DNA of 9,030 nucleotides from Rhodobacter sp. (lineage in GTDB: Bacteria; Pseudomonadota; Alphaproteobacteria; Rhodobacterales; Rhodobacteraceae): positions 1 to 9,030 of the forward strand of contig PNNE01000077.1 of assembly GCA_013824055.1 (NCBI GenBank), in the 5' to 3' direction. The position numbers were made by a program, and so were the translations under genes. Under the pieces are notes generated by a model. It saw nothing but the letters and a program-made list of their open reading frames with translations. It had not been told where the DNA came from and searched no databases. Positions 5,740 through 9,030 of the stretch are shown here, one piece after another (position 1 is the stretch's first letter; each line of letters begins with the position of its first letter).

Positions 5740-6370
5740 CTATTCCGCTGCCAGCGCGCTTTGCGGCGCGAAGGAGACGACGGGCTCGTTCACGCGGGTC
5801 TGGGCCGCATCCGACAGGATCCGTGCCACCCGCGCGGCATCGGGGATGCAGCGAAAGGCCGGCTGGACCTTCTTCGCGAAGCCGGGGCGCAGGTGCGGCC
5901 AGAGCGCGAGCCAGGAGATGTGCTGTCCGTCCACCAGTTCCAGCGCGACGGTGCCGGTCCCGGTCGGCCTGCGTGGCCAGCGAGGCGGCGGCGACCTTGG
6001 TGAAGGGCACGGTCCAGGTCACTTGCAGGGCCGCGCCGATGCGCAGGATCACCCGGTGGGTGGTGATCGAGTAGATCGCGGCCTTCGCCGAAGCGCGGGC
6101 CAGAAGGCGGACAATGCCGTAGCCCGCACCCGCCAGGACGAGGTAGGGCAGGAAGACCGCGACGGACAGGGCAAACCCGCCGTCGGCAAAGGCGACACTC
6201 GCGCGCCAGACGGCGATGACAAGGAGGTAGCCCAGGACCCAGTTCGCCTTGAAGGCTTCGCGGGCAAGGGCGGCGCTGTCGGGGCTGCCCTGCCACAGCA
6301 GGGTCTCACCCTCGGGGAGCGGTTTGGGCAAGCCGGGCTGGCTTTCGAAGTCGAAGTCATGGTCTGACAT
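5740..6370 (-). pseudogene. puhB: puhB, reaction-centre assembly protein, with one-base frameshift
   Basis: PuhB is an integral membrane factor that promotes reaction-centre and LH1 assembly in Rhodobacter. The frame from the ATG at 6370 begins MSDHDFDFESQPGLPKPLPE. It has hydrophobic segments near residues 43-62 and 66-92 and a bacterial PH-like stretch YSITTHRVILRIG (100-112). It is correct to Ala-Asp at codon 136 (5965-5963). There an apparent extra C (minus strand, 5962) breaks the frame. Dropping it gives GTGTVALELVDGQHISWLAL and continues through WPHLRPGFAKKVQPAFRCIP to the TAG at 5742-5740. The repaired protein is 209 residues, the normal PuhB size. Uncorrected, the first frame runs on to 5267 and would end in the true C-terminus of puhC. 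A GTG at 6388 is an alternative start; ATG is preferred because relatives start there, although its ribosome binding site (AAGGG) is weak. Sequencing error or real mutation cannot be separated here. Confidence 0.87.
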
Positions 6371-6433
6371 GGCAGACCCTTTCGTCACCTGGGTAAGACG
6401 AAGCGGCGCGGGCGCGCGCCGCTTCCCTTGGGT

Positions 6434-7201
6434 TCAGAAGCCGCGCTTGCGGCCCGTGGCATACATCCAGCCCGAGGCGACATAGGCCGAGATCTTCTCT
6501 TCCTCGAGCTTGGTCACGCTGGTCTGGCTTTTCGTCGCGGGGATCGCGTCGAAGAGGTCGGAGGTGATGGCATTGATCCGCACCCGGTCGGCCCAGATCT
6601 TGCACATCGTCATCGGCACCAGGCGGGTGGCACCAGAGTTCAGGTCCAGTTCCAGATAGCGGACCAACTGTTCCGGGACGTCGACCCAAAGGTCCCTGAC
6701 CCGGCCGACGACCTCAAGGTCGCCCGCCTGCACCGGCAGCCCGCGCGGATCGCGCCCGGCGCTGACCACCATGCCGTCGACCTGGGACAGCGGTTGCAGC
6801 TTGGCGTGGCCGTGGGCGTCAACCTCGGGCTCGTCGCGGCGCGGGACCCAGGAGGCCGGGCCGACACCGTCGAGCATCGGGTTGCCGGTCGGCGCGTGGG
6901 GAAAGCCTTCCGACACGGCGGTCCGGGCCAGGGCCAGGTCGCCGCGCCGGTGGGCGGCCTCGTTCTCGGCCGACGGCACCGTGACCGACCCCTTGCCCAG
7001 CGGCAGGATGAAGGTCTTGGGCTTCGGCACCGGGAAGAGGCCCTGGTTTGCGGCCTTGGTCCCGTCCTCGTTTTCAAGCGGGTAGCCTTCGCGCATGTTC
7101 TCGGTCTGCAGGTAGTAGATCAGGACTGCGAAGAAGCCCCAGAAGAGCCAGATCGACAGGCTGGCCAGATCGAAGTTTCCGAAGAAAGTGACACCAACCA
7201 T
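6434..7201 (-). CDS. puhA: Photosynthetic reaction centre H subunit
   Basis: PuhA is the H subunit that caps the L/M reaction-centre core on the cytoplasmic side and shapes proton uptake to QB. The 255-residue protein has one N-terminal transmembrane helix (about residues 12-32, ASLSIWLFWGFFAVLIYYLQ). A cytoplasmic beta-rich domain follows, with the family blocks MREGYPLENEDG (36-47), PKPKTFILP, DPRGLPV, VVGRVRDLWVDVPEQLVRYL and the C-terminal DRVRINAITSDLF. Length and layout match Rhodobacter PuhA. The ATG at 7201 has GGAGG eight bases upstream, lying in the 17-base gap after lhaA. A puhA promoter within bchM/lhaA is known in Rhodobacter, but I could not pin one down here. The reading frame is intact, in contrast to puhB and puhC directly downstream. 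Confidence 0.96.
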   Translation of the reverse strand: MVGVTFFGNFDLASLSIWLFWGFFAVLIYYLQTENMREGYPLENEDGTKAANQGLFPVPKPKTFILPLGKGSVTVPSAENEAAHRRGDLALARTAVSEGFPHAPTGNPMLDGVGPASWVPRRDEPEVDAHGHAKLQPLSQVDGMVVSAGRDPRGLPVQAGDLEVVGRVRDLWVDVPEQLVRYLELDLNSGATRLVPMTMCKIWADRVRINAITSDLFDAIPATKSQTSVTKLEEEKISAYVASGWMYATGRKRGF

Positions 7202-7218
7202 TCAGGGGTCCTCCGTTG

Positions 7219-8652
7219 TCAGGTTGGGAATTCGGTCAGTCGCAGGCGCGACTGGCCTTGGTCCGGTGTGGATGGGATCGAGCCGAGGCGGACAAGCGGG
7301 CCCAGAACGGCGAGAGTGAGGAAAAGCAGGGCGATCTCGACGTGGTAGACCACGGTGTAGCCAAGGCTGACATCGTGGGTCGGGCCGAGAAGGCCGGAGT
7401 CGACAAGCCTGTTGACGGCGTCGCGCAGGATGCCGCCGGTCAGGATGGCAAGGCCCGCCGCCGTGGCCTGGGCCGAACCCCAGGCGCCAAGGATGAGGCC
7501 CGCGCCAAGCCCGCCCTTGGTGCGGGCCATTGCCGCGTTCAGGGTGGACAGGCCGAAGATGCCGTTGCCAAGGCCGATGGCGAAGGCCCCGGCGTAGAAG
7601 ACGGCCCAGCTGTCCAGCGGGTTGGCGAAGATCACCGCCGAGAAGGCGGCGATGCCGATCAGCAGGCCGGTGGCGGCCTGGCGGTAGGGGTCGGCCCCGC
7701 GCGACAGCCGGCGGGTGGCCCAGAGAAAGCCGGTCAGCGCCCCAAGCGCCCAGAGCGCGGTCAGGACCGTGGTGGCCGAGACGGACAGGCCAAGGACCTG
7801 GCCGCCGTAGGGCTCCAGCAGCACGTCCTGCATGTTGAAGGCAAGGGTGCCGAGGAAGACGACACCCAGCAGGCGGCGGGCGCCGTCCTGTTGCATCAGG
7901 TCCTTCCAGGCAGCGGCAAAGCTGGGACGGGGGGCGCTACGTTCGGCCCTGGACATCGGGCGGACGCGCTCCTGCTTCCAGAAGGCGATGATGTTCAGGA
8001 TCAGGGTCGCCGCAGCGCAGCCCTGGACGATCTGCACGAGCCAGATCGGGTCGTAGTCCCTGAGCAGGAAGCCCACGATCAGGGCCGATATGCCCATGCC
8101 GACCAGGTAGAGGATGTAGAGCATGGCAACGACGCGGGGGCGGGTGTCCTCGGTCGCGCGGTCGGCGGCAAGGGCCAGGCCCGCGGTCTGGACCATGTGC
8201 ATGCCAAGGCCGGCCATCAGGAAGGCGAGGGCCGCAAGGACTTCGCCCGCCCAGCCGGGACCCTTGAACTGGTCGCCGGACAGGACGATCAGCGCGAAGG
8301 GCATGACGGCCAGGCCGCCCATCTGCCAGAGCGAGCCGAACCACAGGTAGGGGATGCGCTTCCAGCCCAGGGCAGAGCGGTAGGTGTCGGAGCGGTGACC
8401 GAGAAGCGCGCGGAAGGGTGCCACAAGGACCGGGATCGCGATCATCGTCGCGACGACCATCGCCGGGACCGACAGTTCCACGATCATCACGCGGTTCAGC
8501 GTGCCAAGCAGCAGAACCTGCACCATGCCGACAGAGACCTGGAACAGCGCAAGGCGCCAGAGCTGGCCGATCGGCAGATCCTCGGACGCCGCGTCGGCGA
8601 AGGGCATCCAGCGGGGCCCCAGTCTGGCAATATCCTTGCGGCGGAGGATCAT
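7219..8652 (-). CDS. lhaA: LH1 assembly protein LhaA (PucC-family MFS transporter-like)
   Basis: LhaA is a polytopic inner-membrane protein of the BCH/PucC branch of the major facilitator superfamily. It is needed for assembly of light-harvesting complex 1, probably by handling bacteriochlorophyll delivery. The 477-residue product has the expected run of about twelve hydrophobic segments. Family-like blocks include RLALFQVSVGMVQVLLLGTL near the N-terminus, APFRALLGHRSDTYRSALGW, the DRATEDTRPRVV motif, and GLGNGIFGLSTLNAAMARTK in the second half. The ATG at 8652 overlaps the bchM stop as ATGA and has GGAG eight bases upstream. An in-frame ATG at 8670 would add six residues and has no better site. 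The puhA start follows its stop after 17 bases. PucC itself is a paralogue, but the position between bchM and puhA identifies this one as LhaA. Confidence 0.95.
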   Translation of the reverse strand: MILRRKDIARLGPRWMPFADAASEDLPIGQLWRLALFQVSVGMVQVLLLGTLNRVMIVELSVPAMVVATMIAIPVLVAPFRALLGHRSDTYRSALGWKRIPYLWFGSLWQMGGLAVMPFALIVLSGDQFKGPGWAGEVLAALAFLMAGLGMHMVQTAGLALAADRATEDTRPRVVAMLYILYLVGMGISALIVGFLLRDYDPIWLVQIVQGCAAATLILNIIAFWKQERVRPMSRAERSAPRPSFAAAWKDLMQQDGARRLLGVVFLGTLAFNMQDVLLEPYGGQVLGLSVSATTVLTALWALGALTGFLWATRRLSRGADPYRQAATGLLIGIAAFSAVIFANPLDSWAVFYAGAFAIGLGNGIFGLSTLNAAMARTKGGLGAGLILGAWGSAQATAAGLAILTGGILRDAVNRLVDSGLLGPTHDVSLGYTVVYHVEIALLFLTLAVLGPLVRLGSIPSTPDQGQSRLRLTEFPT

Positions 8653-9030
8653 GTGCGATGCTCCAGACATTCGGAAATGTAGAAGCCCGAGGTGATGCGG
8701 CCGATCCGGGTGACGGTGCCGGGGCAGTGCCTGGCCAGCCGCGCGGCATCGTGCGGGATCATGCTGGGCGAGCGGTCGGAGCGGGGGAAGAGCTTGCCCA
8801 GGGTGAAGAAGGCCATCAGGAACGGCGTGCGGGGGGCGACGGTGAAGACGACGGCCTGGGCAGTGCGGTTCGCGAAGGTGTCGATGACCCGGCCGATGTC
8901 GGCGTCGCGGTAGTAGATCAGGCTGTCCATCGCTAGGGCGAAGTCGAAGCGGCCGAGCGTCGGGTCGGACATGTCTCCGGCCAGGAAGTCCACCTGGGGC
9001 GCGAGGGCCGGGTGCAGGCGGCGCTTGGCG
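8649..9030 (-). CDS. bchM: Mg-protoporphyrin IX O-methyltransferase (N-terminus cut by window edge)
   Basis: BchM uses S-adenosylmethionine to methylate the 13-propionate of Mg-protoporphyrin IX, giving the monomethyl ester that AcsF then cyclises. Only about the last 126 residues are in the window; the open frame continues past 9030. The visible part starts AKRRLHPALAPQVDFLAGDM, the end of the Rossmann methyltransferase fold with an acidic GDMSD. It then has FDFALAMDSLIYYRDADIGR (the family's AMDSLIHY motif with Y for H) and TPFLMAFFTLGKLFPRSDRSP, and ends with GRITSGFYISECLEHRT. These fit the C-terminal half of bacterial BchM. Its TGA (8651-8649) overlaps the lhaA ATG. The SAM-binding GxGxG loop lies off the edge. 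The upstream neighbours bchL/bchH expected in this group cannot be checked. Confidence 0.93.
   Translation of the reverse strand, partial: AKRRLHPALAPQVDFLAGDMSDPTLGRFDFALAMDSLIYYRDADIGRVIDTFANRTAQAVVFTVAPRTPFLMAFFTLGKLFPRSDRSPSMIPHDAARLARHCPGTVTRIGRITSGFYISECLEHRT

Noticed and set aside
5955..5970. Programmed ribosomal frameshifting in puhB
   Set aside because: There is no slippery heptamer or strong homopolymer at the site (GACCGGG), PuhB is not known to use recoding, and a second unrelated shift sits in puhC.
5267..6388. A genuine PuhB-PuhC fusion protein
   Set aside because: About 190 central residues are Arg/Gly-rich nonsense with no homology, and the true middle parts of both proteins exist in the alternative frame. 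An indel pair explains it better.
7216..8682. 488-codon open frame on the plus strand opposite lhaA
   Set aside because: It is antisense to a clearly conserved membrane protein. The product is a charged Gly/Ala/Asp/Gln-rich sequence without family likeness, as expected from GC-rich codon bias on the opposite strand.

Overview
The window is the puh end of a purple-bacterial photosynthesis gene cluster. It is very probably from an alphaproteobacterium of the Rhodobacterales (Rhodobacter/Roseobacter type). The evidence is the high GC content, the protein sequences, and the gene order bchM-lhaA-puhA-puhB-puhC-orf-acsF-puhE-hemA-cycA, which is a known arrangement in that group. AcsF, the oxygen-dependent cyclase, points to bacteriochlorophyll synthesis under aerobic or semi-aerobic conditions.

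All ten photosynthesis-related genes lie on the minus strand, so transcription runs from right to left. bchM is cut by the right edge and only its C-terminal half is present. lhaA, puhA, puhB, puhC, a small orf, acsF, puhE and hemA follow with short gaps or 4-base ATGA overlaps. The exceptions are a 94-base acsF-puhE gap packed with three stem-loops and an 88-base hemA-cycA gap. cycA ends at a strong inverted repeat shared with a convergent glyoxalase I gene (gloA) on the plus strand. Left of gloA, divergently oriented, is thyX, cut by the left edge. gloA and thyX are ordinary housekeeping genes that mark the border of the cluster.

The genes act together as follows. HemA makes 5-aminolevulinate, the first tetrapyrrole precursor. 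BchM and AcsF carry out consecutive steps of the Mg branch towards bacteriochlorophyll. PuhA is the reaction-centre H subunit. LhaA, PuhB, PuhC and PuhE assist assembly of the light-harvesting 1/reaction-centre core. Cytochrome c2 (CycA) returns electrons from the bc1 complex to the reaction centre.

The most notable irregularity is that puhB and puhC each carry a one-base frameshift, an apparent extra base near 5962 and a missing base near 5391. They are only about 570 bases apart, and every other complete gene in the window is intact. Either these are assembly or sequencing errors, or both assembly factors are broken. The second notable item is the run of three hairpins between acsF and puhE, whose last stem ends at the puhE start codon. 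I do not see a new defence, mobile or RNA system here. Everything else is recognisable phototrophy and housekeeping content.
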